Source: Latilactobacillus curvatus JCM 1096 = DSM 20019 | GTDB lineage: Bacteria; Bacillota; Bacilli; Lactobacillales; Lactobacillaceae | NCBI RefSeq assembly: GCF_004101845.1 | Contig: NZ_CP026116.1 | Location: 434,001 to 498,000 of the forward strand | Direction: 5' to 3' | Length of the DNA stretch: 64,000 nt | In this document: piece by piece, positions 52,041 through 60,316 of the stretch | How the letters are laid out: every line of letters begins with the position of its first letter | Position numbering within the stretch: position 1 is the stretch's first letter | The notes under the pieces: model-generated | Database searches by the model: none | What the model was told of the DNA's origin: nothing | What the model saw: the letters and a program-made list of their open reading frames with translations, nothing else | Translations under genes and position numbers: made by a program

Positions 52041-53834
52041 ATGAAACATACCATCAAGTTTGCCTTAACAATTAGTGTGGGTGTGATTGCGCTATGCTTG
52101 GCGTTTTTGCTACATGAGCCATTGTGGGCACAGATTTTAGTGAGTTTAGCGGGGAGCTTAGTAGCGCTCTCGATGTTTATTGAGATGATTAAAACGCTAA
52201 AATCTGGTCAATACGGGGTGGATCTATTAGCGATTACCGCTATTATTGCGACGTTAGCGGTCGGTGAATATTGGGCAGCATTAATGGTCTTGGTCATGTT
52301 AACTGGTGGCGACTCATTGGAAGACTATGCAGCGCATAAAGCAGGCCGTGAGTTAAAGACATTACTTGATAATTCTCCGCAAACAGCGCATCGCCTTGTT
52401 AATGATGCGGTCGAAGATGTTTCAGTCGATAAGCTTCAAGTTGGTGATCAAGTGATTATTAAACCTGGCGAATTGGTCCCTGTTGATGGGCATATTATTG
52501 CAGGAAGTGCTTTATTCGATGAATCATCGTTAACGGGTGAATCACGCCCCGTTGAAAAAGCACTAAATGATGAGCTCATGTCAGGCTCTGTGAACGGCGA
52601 TACGTCGGTTACCATGCAAGTTGACCAATTAGCCGTTAATAGCCAATATCAAGCAATTGTACGGCTTGTAGAGACCTCTGCGGCACAACCAGCGCATTTT
52701 GTGCGCTTAGCTGATCGATATGCCGTGCCATTTACATTAGTTGCGTATGTGATTGCTGGAGTAGCTTGGTGGTTATCTAAGGATCCAGTACGGTTTGCAG
52801 AAGTGCTTGTCGTGGCTTCGCCGTGCCCATTAATATTGGCAGCGCCTATCGCGTTAATCTCAGGGATGAGTCGTGCTAGTCGAAACGGGATTATTGTCAA
52901 GGCTGGCACAACAATTGAAAAATTAGCGTCTGCTAAATCAGCAGCGTTTGATAAAACTGGAACAATTACGAATGGTCAATTGACGGTTGACCAAGTTGTG
53001 CCAGTGATTGGTATCGCACCAACCGATTTATTGCAATTGGCGGCTAGTGCGGAGCAAGAATCTTCGCATATTTTAGCACGGTCACTTGTTAAAGCGGCAC
53101 AGGTAGAACAATTACAACCAATTGAAACATTAAAAGAAGCAACGGGCGCTGGGGTAGTTGCGACGCTGTCGTCTGGACAAACGGTTCGTGTTGGGAAACA
53201 TCAATTCGTGACGCCAGATGCGCAACAGCCTCTGCAAGAACAAACCACTGTTTACGTTGCGATCAATGATCAATATGCGGGGTACATTACGTTTATCGAT
53301 CATTTACGACCAGAAGCACCGGCCACGATGCAGACGCTCCATCAACTGGGGATTACGCGTTTGATGATGTTGACAGGCGATCAAGCGACAACTGCGCACC
53401 AGATTGCGGAACAAGTCGGAATTGATGACGTCCATGCAGGCTGTCTGCCAGTCGATAAGATTCATTTAATTGAACAAGTACCGCAAGACCAACGCCCACT
53501 AATTATGGTTGGTGATGGGGTCAACGATGCACCGTCACTGGCAAGTGCTGATGTCGGGATTGCGATGGGGGCCCATGGCGCAACAGCCGCAAGTGAATCA
53601 GCGGATGTGGTGATTCTAAAAGATGATTTAGGACGGGTTAGTCGTGCCGTTCAAATCGCGCGTGACACGATGCGCGTTGCTCGCCAGGCGGTTTTGATTG
53701 GGATTGCAATCTGTATTGGGTTAATGTTGATTGCCAGCACCGGGATTGTTCCAGCATTAGTGGGGGCTTTATTCCAAGAGGTTGTCGATACAGTTTCAAT
53801 CTTATATGCATTACGAGCTAGAACGGATCGTTAA
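52041..53834 (+). CDS. P1B-type heavy-metal-transporting ATPase (SPC motif)
   Basis: Membrane pump for metal ions. 597 aa without an N-terminal metal-binding domain. SGS-like actuator GSALFDESSLTGESRPVEK, metal-site motif VVASPCPLILAAP (SPC, typical of P1B-4 pumps for Co/Fe/Zn), phosphorylation DKTGTITNG, the nucleotide-domain motif is ESSHILARSL instead of SEHPLA, MLTGDQATTA, GDGVNDAPSLASADVGIAMG. ATG 52041 with AAGGAG 11 nt upstream. Substrate is inferred, iron or cobalt most likely. Confidence 0.88.
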   Translation: MKHTIKFALTISVGVIALCLAFLLHEPLWAQILVSLAGSLVALSMFIEMIKTLKSGQYGVDLLAITAIIATLAVGEYWAALMVLVMLTGGDSLEDYAAHKAGRELKTLLDNSPQTAHRLVNDAVEDVSVDKLQVGDQVIIKPGELVPVDGHIIAGSALFDESSLTGESRPVEKALNDELMSGSVNGDTSVTMQVDQLAVNSQYQAIVRLVETSAAQPAHFVRLADRYAVPFTLVAYVIAGVAWWLSKDPVRFAEVLVVASPCPLILAAPIALISGMSRASRNGIIVKAGTTIEKLASAKSAAFDKTGTITNGQLTVDQVVPVIGIAPTDLLQLAASAEQESSHILARSLVKAAQVEQLQPIETLKEATGAGVVATLSSGQTVRVGKHQFVTPDAQQPLQEQTTVYVAINDQYAGYITFIDHLRPEAPATMQTLHQLGITRLMMLTGDQATTAHQIAEQVGIDDVHAGCLPVDKIHLIEQVPQDQRPLIMVGDGVNDAPSLASADVGIAMGAHGATAASESADVVILKDDLGRVSRAVQIARDTMRVARQAVLIGIAICIGLMLIASTGIVPALVGALFQEVVDTVSILYALRARTDR

Positions 53835-53841
53835 GGGAATT

Positions 53842-53890
53842 AAAAAGAGCCGTATTAACACCATTCAAGTGTTAATACGGCTCTTTTTTT
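53842..53890. terminator. Bidirectional terminator between the metal ATPase and thiT
   Basis: AAAAAGAGCCGTATTAACAC (53842-53861) pairs perfectly with the segment 53869-53888, then T-run. Confidence 0.95.
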
Positions 53891-53892
53891 GT

Positions 53893-54495
53893 TTATTTTT
53901 CAGATTGTACGTGTAAAACCATGTCTTTTGGTAAATATAACTTAGGCACCATGGCTAAACAAATACATAGAACGATGCCGGTTAGAATGAAGCTAGCGAT
54001 AAAGCTGCCACCGTTAACAGTGAGTGAGTATAGCCAAGCATTCATACCTTTGGGAGCGTATGAGCCCCAATAAACGGCACCGGCTAAGAAGTGGCAGAAG
54101 TATTTTGCAAAAGTACCAAAAAATGCGGCCATCCATAAAAGGGTCATCGTTTTGACTTTTGTATGATTTTGAATACTTGCTTGAATAGGTCGTTGTAAGA
54201 TACCTGCTAAACCAACAACCATGAAGGCAATGGTAAATTCTAGCAATCCTTGCCATACGTTCAAGACACTACCGTTTCCTAATCCACGTAAGATTAAGTC
54301 TAGTAGACCCCAGATTAAGCCGGAGACCATTCCAGGAATGGCACCACGGCGTAAACTGTAGATTACAATAGGGATAATCCCAAAGGAGACTTCGATTGCG
54401 GAAGGCCCCACTGTATGGGGGATGTATTCCAATGCCACGGCAAATGCCGCGATGATTGCCCCTTCAATCTGAATCAATAGACGCTGATGTTGCAT
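53893..54495 (-). CDS. thiT: Thiamine transporter S component ThiT (ECF type)
   Basis: Binds thiamine and docks with the shared ECF module. 200 aa, six membrane segments; thiamine site region GLIWGLLDLILRGLGNGSVL, FGTFAKYFCHFLAGAVYWGSYAPKG near residues 127-152, and WLYSLTVNGGSFIASFILTG. AAAAGGGG site before the ATG. Controlled by the TPP riboswitch and terminator in its leader. Confidence 0.95.
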   Translation of the reverse strand: MQHQRLLIQIEGAIIAAFAVALEYIPHTVGPSAIEVSFGIIPIVIYSLRRGAIPGMVSGLIWGLLDLILRGLGNGSVLNVWQGLLEFTIAFMVVGLAGILQRPIQASIQNHTKVKTMTLLWMAAFFGTFAKYFCHFLAGAVYWGSYAPKGMNAWLYSLTVNGGSFIASFILTGIVLCICLAMVPKLYLPKDMVLHVQSEK

Positions 54496-54524
54496 AAAAA
54501 TAACCCCTTTTCTTGTTCAACCAA

Positions 54525-54553
54525 CACAAAAAAGGAGTTATCATTTCAACTCC
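54525..54553 (-). terminator. Terminator of the TPP riboswitch
   Basis: On the minus strand GGAGTT (complement of 54548-54553) pairs with AACTCC (complement of 54534-54539), then TTTTTT. It lies between aptamer and start codon, so the switch acts by premature termination. Confidence 0.88.
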
Positions 54554-54555
54554 AT

Positions 54556-54637
54556 CACAATTCCTACGCTTGTCTTAACAAACAGGTTCGAAGGGTCTGA
54601 TTAAAATCACTCTCAGCCAATGGCTCCCCTTTGCGAT
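54556..54637 (-). promoter_or_regulatory. TPP riboswitch (THI box)
   Basis: On the minus strand the aptamer has GGGGAGCC, GGCTGAGAG, then ACCCTTCGAACCTG and GCGTAGGAA in the right order and spacing, the conserved pyrimidine- and pyrophosphate-sensing elements. Binding of thiamine pyrophosphate should favour the terminator at 54525-54553 and lower thiT. Confidence 0.95.
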
Positions 54638-54667
54638 GGTTAACATTTAATTTTTAGGAACGCTTTC

Positions 54668-54695
54668 AGTATACTCGATAGCTGGTATAAGTCAA
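54668..54695 (-). promoter_or_regulatory. thiT promoter
   Basis: Minus strand -35 TTGACT (complement of 54690-54695), 16 bp, -10 TATACT (complement of 54668-54673), about 30 nt before the riboswitch. Confidence 0.8.
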
Positions 54696-54782
54696 GCAAT
54701 GTGTAAATCGACGAATTGATGTAAACCAAATGACTGTTAGAACGACATTGATAATCGTTGCCAAGAAGAGCACTAATAGTGG

Positions 54783-55844
54783 CTATTCAAGCTGGTCCAT
54801 TGCCGAGCGTTGTTCATCAGCAACGACGTGCGTATATAAGTGAGTAGCTTGCGTGGTCGTTTGGCCTAGTTGGGTCGCAACAATTGTTTCACTATGAGTT
54901 GCCGCCATGAGATCAGTGGCAAGTGTATGGCGGAACTTGTGTGGTGTGAGACGCACGCCAAATGCTTCAGAATACTTCGCGACTAACTTTTCAATGGCAT
55001 AGTTGCTCATACGCTTGGCGCTGCCACGATAGCGACTGACAAATAAGGCTTGTTCATTATCTTCTTTTAGATAGCGTGATTTACGAATCTGGCAGTAATC
55101 CCTTAAAAAAGGTAAACTCCACGGAGCAATTGGGACAGTATCTTGCTGTCCGCCTTTACGGATCACGGTAATTGTAAGTTGTTCAAGATTCAAATCGTTG
55201 ATGTTGGCTTGGGCCAACTCTGATAGTCGGATGCCCGTTGCCAGCGCCAGTACACAGATGGCAATATCGCGTTCGCAATTTTGCTTGTATGATGCCAGTT
55301 GGCGATTAGAAAGCAAGTTAGGGTAATCAACTTGCATGAAGGTGATGAAGTCGTGTTTCTTTTCACCGGTCAGCAGTTGTTTGCTGATGTGTCGTGAACG
55401 TGTCGCCATTGTTTCTGAAGCTTTAAGTAGTTTCACCTTCTTCATGACGTTTCGGTAAAAATAAGGCTCACCATCAGCTTGTTCGGCTTCAATGGTTAAG
55501 AAGTACCAGAGCGCATTTAATGCGTTAATCGAGCGGTTAACGGCTTGAAAGGAGAGCTTATGGTTATTTTGTTTACGCTTATTCATTAGAAAAATCTTGT
55601 AGAGCTCAATATCTTCGAGTTTCATTTTTTCGAGTGCGGTCAGTGGCATCTGGTCGATAGAGGGGACCACGACGATCTGTTCATCAACTAACCAGGTGAA
55701 AAAGCGAACGTATTCTTGTAAGTATTGATAGAGCGTTGCAGAAGAGTAGGCGTTTGCCTGGCGGTTAATGTAGAATTTACGAATGTAATCCGGAAGATTG
55801 GCGAGTTGCTTTTCGCAGAGTTCTAAGTAACGTTGTTGATCCAT
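54783..55844 (-). CDS. xerS: Tyrosine recombinase XerS
   Basis: 353 aa, longer than XerC/D, as in the streptococcal/lactococcal single-recombinase system. N-terminal YIRKFYINRQANAYSSATLY and FTWLVDEQIVVV; catalytic Arg in ATGIRLSELAQANI, Lys in VIRKGGQQDTVPI, HxxR in TPHKFRHTLATDLM, His in QLGQTTTQATH region and Tyr in LYTHVV. AAGGAGTC before the ATG. A 40-bp palindrome lies 60 nt upstream, the place of difSL in streptococci. Confidence 0.9.
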   Translation of the reverse strand: MDQQRYLELCEKQLANLPDYIRKFYINRQANAYSSATLYQYLQEYVRFFTWLVDEQIVVVPSIDQMPLTALEKMKLEDIELYKIFLMNKRKQNNHKLSFQAVNRSINALNALWYFLTIEAEQADGEPYFYRNVMKKVKLLKASETMATRSRHISKQLLTGEKKHDFITFMQVDYPNLLSNRQLASYKQNCERDIAICVLALATGIRLSELAQANINDLNLEQLTITVIRKGGQQDTVPIAPWSLPFLRDYCQIRKSRYLKEDNEQALFVSRYRGSAKRMSNYAIEKLVAKYSEAFGVRLTPHKFRHTLATDLMAATHSETIVATQLGQTTTQATHLYTHVVADEQRSAMDQLE

Positions 55845-55904
55845 GATGGAAGACTCCTTAATTAGCAGTTTAAAGATAGTTTAGCAAAAATGAGGTGAGA
55901 ATAC

Positions 55905-55944
55905 TACAAGTGTTGTTAAAACCATAATTTTAACAACACTTGTA
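55905..55944. repeat. 40-bp dif-like palindrome upstream of xerS
   Basis: Left arm 55905-55921 (TACAAGTGTTGTTAAAA), 6-bp centre CCATAA, right arm 55928-55944, a perfect 17-bp inverted repeat. No T-run follows, so it is not a terminator. Two arms around a 6-bp asymmetric centre is the architecture of a tyrosine recombinase crossover site; the adjacency to xerS supports a dif role. Confidence 0.65.
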
Positions 55945-56454
55945 TTGCAAACCGTTCCGCGAACTGATGATCAGATGGTCTTATTCGACTATCTGCACAG
56001 CAACCTAAAGATCCTTATTCCGTTTAAAAGCTGGTATATCAACGTTTAAGGCCTTTTTTAACGATTTGATATGTGAGTTTTAAGGCTAAGATGTGTTAAT
56101 ATGCGTATTTACCAATTAAAATCTGGCATAATCGTCAGATTAATCACGGATTTGTGCCTGAGCTTAGATGAATTCTGCATTTAAAGTTAAGTTTGGCGAT
56201 ATCGGTTGGCCAGTCAGTTTGATTCATCATATTGGCGTTGAGTAACTTGTAATAGTTTATGAATCGTGCAGTGTAAAAAACAAACGCGTTAAGTGCGGTT
56301 CATCAAATCAATTGAATGATGTTGGATAATAAGTGGTTATTTTAGCGCTCTTTCAAGGGATAAGCGTTTCTTCGCATAATATATATTATGTAAACTAAAA
56401 TAGATTTAAAAAATTAACTAAGCCTACCCACTCGTCACCAGCGTTTAAGCGCAG
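55945..56454. other. Gene-free stretch of about 510 bp
   Basis: I see no gene with a start, ribosome site and coding pattern on either strand, and no clear RNA gene. The sequence is AT-rich with scattered stops. It may hold remains of decayed genes. Confidence 0.6.
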
Positions 56455-56484
56455 CAAAAAAGCGCCATATTAAAATGACGCTTC
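56455..56484 (-). terminator. Terminator of the hydrolase operon
   Basis: AAGCGCCAT (56460-56468) faces ATGACGCTT (56475-56483), one mismatch, with T-run on the minus strand. Confidence 0.85.
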
Positions 56485-56489
56485 TGTAA

Positions 56490-57323
56490 TTAGTGATTTA
56501 AAAACTGAGCCAACAAAGCTGCAAAGTCATTTGGATTTTGGAATAACGCCATATGACCAGCATCTGGGTAAAGTTTTAATTGGGAATTTAAAATCCGTTC
56601 ATGTAATTCATATGAACCATTAACAGGTACCATTCGATCGTGATCGCCGTTGACAATCAATGTTGGTTGGTTAATTTGTGCCAGGTTTGCCGGTTGATCG
56701 TGCGCATACTGTTTAATTGCTATTAATTGACGACGATAAGTGGCTAACGTAATGGCTTTATCTTCAACAATTTCACGCTGTTTTAACCGGTTAATGAACG
56801 CTTTACCAGCCTGTTTGCCTTGGGGCGTTCTGGTGAAGAAGAGGTATTCCTTAACGTCTCTATGCGTTAAGAAGGACCGAATTAAGTCAAAAGTTGTTAT
56901 GCGCCCCACTTTGGCGATTTCTGAGTCACCCTGGGGACCTGTTCCGACTAAAATTAAGTGATTAACGCTTGAGGGGTATTTTAAAGTGAAGGCCTGTGCA
57001 ATAAAACCACCCATCGATAATCCAAGTAAATCGAATTGAGTGAGCTGCATAGCTGTTATAAAAGCATAACAATCAGCTACCATTTGCTCAATCGTCGTGG
57101 GGACTTTGCCATCCGAGAAACCAACACCACGATTATTAAAGACAATCACGCGTCGTTGCTGACTGATCAGGTCAATTAATGCAGGGTCCCAGTTATCTAA
57201 AGTGGCTGATAAGTGATTCAATAAAACAAGTGGTAAGCCGCGACCGGTACCCACTTCGCGGTAAGCAAACCGTTGGCCTTGTTGATCTTGAATAAATTGG
57301 TTGGGGGTTGTTAGATAAGTCAT
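56490..57323 (-). CDS. Alpha/beta hydrolase
   Basis: 277 aa: LPLVLLNHLSATLDNWDPAL (oxyanion-hole region), VIVFNNRGVGFSDGK, nucleophile elbow LLGLSMGGFIAQAF with Ser near 100, NGDHDRMVPVNGSY with the Asp, and PDAGHMALFQNPNDF with the His. It belongs to the epoxide hydrolase/BioH-like group. The last gene of the tetR-oxidoreductase operon; the upstream oxidoreductase is broken by insertion, so its expression may be reduced or altered. Confidence 0.88.
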   Translation of the reverse strand: MTYLTTPNQFIQDQQGQRFAYREVGTGRGLPLVLLNHLSATLDNWDPALIDLISQQRRVIVFNNRGVGFSDGKVPTTIEQMVADCYAFITAMQLTQFDLLGLSMGGFIAQAFTLKYPSSVNHLILVGTGPQGDSEIAKVGRITTFDLIRSFLTHRDVKEYLFFTRTPQGKQAGKAFINRLKQREIVEDKAITLATYRRQLIAIKQYAHDQPANLAQINQPTLIVNGDHDRMVPVNGSYELHERILNSQLKLYPDAGHMALFQNPNDFAALLAQFLNH

Positions 57324-57328
57324 CTTGA

Positions 57329-58168
57329 TTAGCCCGCTTGAACCTTAATCACCACTTTACCAGTTGGATGGCCGTGAGCAACAAGTTCTAGTGCCTCTTT
57401 AACGTGTGCTAAATCGAATTGATGCGGATCGATGGCTGGTACAATCGCTTGTTGTTCAACAATTTCAGTGATTTTTTTGAGTTGGGCACCATCTGAACGA
57501 ACGAAAATAAAGCGATATTCAACGCCCGCTTTTTTAGCGAGGCGATCCCATTTCCGCCCGGCCAACGAGAATAAGAGTTGCTTCCAAAATGGTAATTGCA
57601 ATTGTTTAGCGAATTGTTTGTTTGGACCAGCAATCAAGCTTAAAATCCGCCCGCCCGGCTTCATAATCGCCATTTCACGTTCAATATCTGCTCCACCGCG
57701 TGTATCAATCACGTAATCGATTTGATCTAAAACTTCCCAGTAATCGGTTGTTTTGTAATCGATATATTGGTCAGCACCCAAATTCAAAATGTGATCTCGC
57801 GCGGCTGCATTGCCTGAAACAATCACGGTTAAGCCTAGTGATTTTGCGATTGGGACGGCTATTGGACCGAAACCGCCTGAACCACCAGGGATAAACAGCG
57901 TTCGGTTCGGTTGGGCTGCCAATTCCTCAAATAGCCCCTGATAAGCCGTTAAGCCAGTCAGTGGGATTGCAACGGCTTCACGTAGCGATAAATCCTTTGG
58001 CGTGTACCAGATTGCATCGGTGGTAACCGCGACATATTCAGCAAAGCCACCGATTTTAGCCAATGGTAAACGCGCATAGACTTGATCCCCGACTTTGAAA
58101 TCAGTGACGTCTGTTCCAATCGCTGTGATTTCACCGGCAATTTCATTGCCTAAAGTCAGTGGTAAAGC
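57329..58168 (-). pseudogene. NADP-dependent quinone-type oxidoreductase, C-terminal part (cut by IS30-family element)
   Basis: Zinc-free MDR family: TLGNEIAGEITAIGTDVTDF, GDQVYARLPLAKIGGFAEYV, FIPGGSGGFGPIAVPIAKSL (NADPH-binding loop), DQYIDYKTTDYWEVLDQIDY, and GHPTGKVVIKVQ at the end. The frame continues into the IS end at 58169. Its N-terminal 57 codons lie beyond the element at 60145-60315. Rejoining at the 4-bp duplication gives NYALPLTLGNE, a normal MDR sequence, so the gene was intact before insertion. Confidence 0.9.
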
Positions 58169-58182
58169 GGTAGATTGCAAAT

Positions 58183-58500
58183 TTAATCCGAATTTTTGGA
58201 CAAATTTGTCAGCATAACCTGATACGGTGTTTGCCAGTCGAGTATTTTAAGCGGTCGCTGGTTAATTTGGAGTAACGTCGTCGTTAAATCTTGAGCACTA
58301 ATGTGCTCAAAACGAGTCCCTTTAGGATAAAAATAACGTAAATTCCGATTAAAGCGTTCATTACTACCACGTTCAGCTGGAGTATAAGCATGGCAGTAAT
58401 AGGTCTTAATACCATATTGTGATTCAAGTGATACTAGCCCACTAAACTCAGTGCCACGGTCCACAGTAAAGCTGTGTGCTCCTATGTCAATAAATGGCAC
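58183..58500 (-). pseudogene. IS30-family transposase, C-terminal fragment
   Basis: Reads SFTVDRGTEFSGLVSLESQY, GIKTYYCHAYTPAERGSNER, FNRNLRYFYPKGTRFEHISA and QRPLKILDWQTPYQVM, the catalytic Asp and Glu part of IS30 transposases. The first residues come from the IS3 end. Separated from the N-terminal fragment by the IS3-family element; about 85-110 residues between them, including the first catalytic Asp, are deleted. Confidence 0.92.
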
Positions 58501-58508
58501 ATCTTTTT

Positions 58509-59276
58509 CTAAACACTCGTTCTAATTCTGTCGGAATTAAACCAACTGATGTAATTTGAGGTTCGGATTACCAAGTCCTCAAAATTGGAAAAAGTTGTTT
58601 GAAAGGCAAACTCTCTCTTCAACAATGAGTGAAAAGCTTCAATTGGCCCATTATCATAAGGATAACCTTGTTTTGAGTATGAGTGGCTAATCTGATGCCG
58701 TTCAAGTAAAGTTTCAACTTCGTTGCTGGTGTACTGTGAACCCATGTCAGAGTGAAAATATTGTGGCTTTTGATGATATTCAAGCGCCTGATTAATCGTT
58801 TCTACAACTAACGTCGCCTCCATCTGACGACCAATCTTGAAAGCAAGAACTTGATGAACCTTTGGTTCGTAAATAGAACTGAGATAAACCCAGGTTCCTG
58901 GACGTAATTCCAAATAAGTAATGTCAGCACGCCATATCCTTGCATTGGGCTGGTGCTTGATTAAATTGGGGCGTTGTGAATGATCCACATGAGTGCCAGG
59001 TTTTTTAAATCGCCGATTCATTAAAGAGTGAATCTCCATTTCCCTCATTAATCGTAAAATTCGTTTTGACCCAACACAGATGCCTGACTTGCGAAGCACC
59101 ATCGTTATTCGTGGATAACCATAGGCACGATAATTATTTTCCCAAATCAATTTAATTTTTTCTTTGAGTTGATTATCAACACGTTCGTGTTGACTAGGTT
59201 GATATCTTTTCCAATGGTAATAGGTGCTGCGCGGTAATTTCAGTGCCGAAAGAATAATTGATAAGCGGTGTCGCAA
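58509..59276 (-). CDS. IS3-family transposase OrfB (DDE)
   Basis: 255 aa as an own frame; in the element it is made as an OrfAB fusion by -1 frameshift. SALKLPRSTYYHWKRYQPSQ and RAYGYPRITMVLRKSGICVG form the HTH_21-like part; DDE residues are in WRADITYLEL, YFHSDMGSQYTSNEV and NGPIEAFHSLLKREF. It ends DRIRTSV, a little earlier than most IS3 OrfB proteins, so full activity is uncertain. Confidence 0.92.
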   Translation of the reverse strand: MRHRLSIILSALKLPRSTYYHWKRYQPSQHERVDNQLKEKIKLIWENNYRAYGYPRITMVLRKSGICVGSKRILRLMREMEIHSLMNRRFKKPGTHVDHSQRPNLIKHQPNARIWRADITYLELRPGTWVYLSSIYEPKVHQVLAFKIGRQMEATLVVETINQALEYHQKPQYFHSDMGSQYTSNEVETLLERHQISHSYSKQGYPYDNGPIEAFHSLLKREFAFQTTFSNFEDLVIRTSNYISWFNSDRIRTSV

Positions 59277-59314
59277 TAACTGATCTTCTATGAAGACAAG
59301 GCAATTAATTCGTC

Positions 59315-59578
59315 CTAATGCTTTCCCAGTAACACCGCCGCAGCTTTTAAAATTTCGAGTTCCTCCTTTAATCGCTGATTTTCCTTTTGAAGTTGTTTGA
59401 ATTCTTTGGACGTTACTTCAGTACCGTCTTCTAGCTCAACTGATTTAGCGCCTTTAACCCAGTTATGAATTGCGGCTGGAGAAACACCGTATTCCTCGGA
59501 AAGCGAGCGAATAGATCTTTTCTCTTCACGATGCATCTTCACAATGCTGGCTTTAAAATCATCTTGATATCGTTTCAT
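59315..59578 (-). CDS. IS3-family transposase OrfA
   Basis: 87 aa: HTH MKRYQDDFKASIVKMHREEK, RSIRSLSEEYGVSPAAIHNW, then a leucine zipper QLQKENQRLKEELEILKAA. AGGAGC ribosome site. GGGAAAG, a -1 slippery heptamer, lies on the minus strand at 59321-59327 just before the OrfA stop and leads into the OrfB frame. Confidence 0.92.
   Translation of the reverse strand: MKRYQDDFKASIVKMHREEKRSIRSLSEEYGVSPAAIHNWVKGAKSVELEDGTEVTSKEFKQLQKENQRLKEELEILKAAAVLLGKH
59321..59327 (-). promoter_or_regulatory. -1 frameshift heptamer GGGAAAG in the IS3-family element
   Basis: Minus strand G-GGA-AAG in OrfA frame can shift to GGG-AAA; the -1 frame is then open into OrfB (GKALGRINCLVFIEDQLLRH). Standard IS3-family control of transposase level. 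Confidence 0.8.
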
Positions 59579-59642
59579 TGGAATGCTCCTATCTTGTTTT
59601 ATTAATTATGGCACAACTGTTCAGAAATTTATGTACCAAATA

Positions 59643-60041
59643 CTAGGATAGGAGCAGGTCAACGTTACGCCGTTGGCGTACGCCATGTTCAGGTAGATCA
59701 TTCAAGGAGAAACCAATTCTCCCCTGATTTAGCCAATTATAAATAGATTTAGTAGCTAGTTTAAATTCGTGAGCAATCATTCCTGGTGACCAGCTTAGAC
59801 GTAAATGGTTGAGAATTTTTTGCTTTAACCCATCGCTCAGCTTAGTTTTCCGACCACATCGTGATCGCTTGTATTCGGCATCTGTTTGTGCTAATTCAGC
59901 CTGATAAGGTTGACATCGAGATAATTCATAAGAAATTGTTGACGGTGATCGGTTCAGCCGAACGCCCATTTGGATATTGGACAGCCCTAGTTCACAAAAG
60001 GTTTCGATTTTAATTCGTTCGGAATAGGTTATACTAGACAA
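59643..60041 (-). pseudogene. IS30-family transposase, N-terminal fragment
   Basis: SERIKIETFCELGLSNIQMG and VRLNRSPSTISYELSRCQPY form the first HTH of IS30 transposases; KLSDGLKQKILNHLRLSWSP and GMIAHEFKLATKSIYNWLNQ follow. The frame runs into a stop shortly after RRNVD at the IS3 junction. AGGAGCTGATC ribosome site. Not functional alone. Confidence 0.92.
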
Positions 60042-60144
60042 AAGATCAGCTCCTAAAAGATGGGTTTGTGGTAAACACCATTTTAAAGGAAGCTGATCTT
60101 TTTTGTCCGAACAGCGTTCGGATTAATTTTACAATCTACCAAGC

Positions 60145-60315
60145 ATAGTTTTGCATTAATTTAGTATCGCCGCGGATATTCATTGGATCCAATGGATTCA
60201 CCGCTGCATAGGCGACTTTGACGAGTACTTCATTGGCTAGCGGTTGTGGGCGATCAATTTCTTGAATCGTGACAGCTAGTGTTTGATTATATTTTTTAAT
60301 TTGAGCTGCTTTCAT
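60145..60315 (-). pseudogene. Quinone-type oxidoreductase, N-terminal fragment
   Basis: MKAAQIKKYNQTLAVTIQEI, DRPQPLANEVLVKVAYAAVN, PLDPMNIRGDTKLMQNYA, the normal start of the MDR gene continued at 58168-57329. AAAGAGG before ATG 60315. The frame ends in the IS right end. It starts 2 nt past the tetR stop, so the two were one operon. Confidence 0.92.
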
Positions 60316-60316
60316 A

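Larger units (their letters stand above)
58495..59638 (-). mobile_element. IS3-family element inserted in the IS30-family element
   Basis: Terminal inverted repeats TGGCACAT..TTTCTAAACA at 58495 and, on the opposite strand, TGGTACAT..TTTCTGAACA ending at 59638. Length 1,144 bp. No matching target duplication flanks it (AAA left, AAT right), and IS30 sequence is missing at the junction, suggesting that a deletion accompanied or followed insertion. Confidence 0.85.
58165..60144. mobile_element. IS30-family element with nested IS3-family element (with target duplication)
   Basis: IS30 ends: GGTAGATTG at 58169 and its inverted copy ending at 60140, similar over about 25 bp (GGTAGATTG.AAA.TTAATCCGAA). 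AAGC at 58165-58168 and 60141-60144 is the target duplication. IS30 sequence amounts to about 828 bp, roughly 250 bp short of a normal member, because the transposase middle is missing where an IS3-family element (58495-59638) sits. It splits the oxidoreductase gene. Confidence 0.9.

Noticed and set aside
55945-56454. Hidden small gene or RNA in the long gap after the dif-like site
   Set aside because: I found no start with a ribosome site, no coding bias and no convincing hairpin-terminator unit.
57432-57894. Plus-strand frames over the oxidoreductase
   Set aside because: They are the reverse complement of a gene with a clear MDR domain and have no ribosome sites.
58488-59645. Target duplication of the IS3-family element
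   Set aside because: Flanks AAA and AAT do not match at the ends given by the inverted repeats, and IS30 sequence is missing, so no duplication is claimed.
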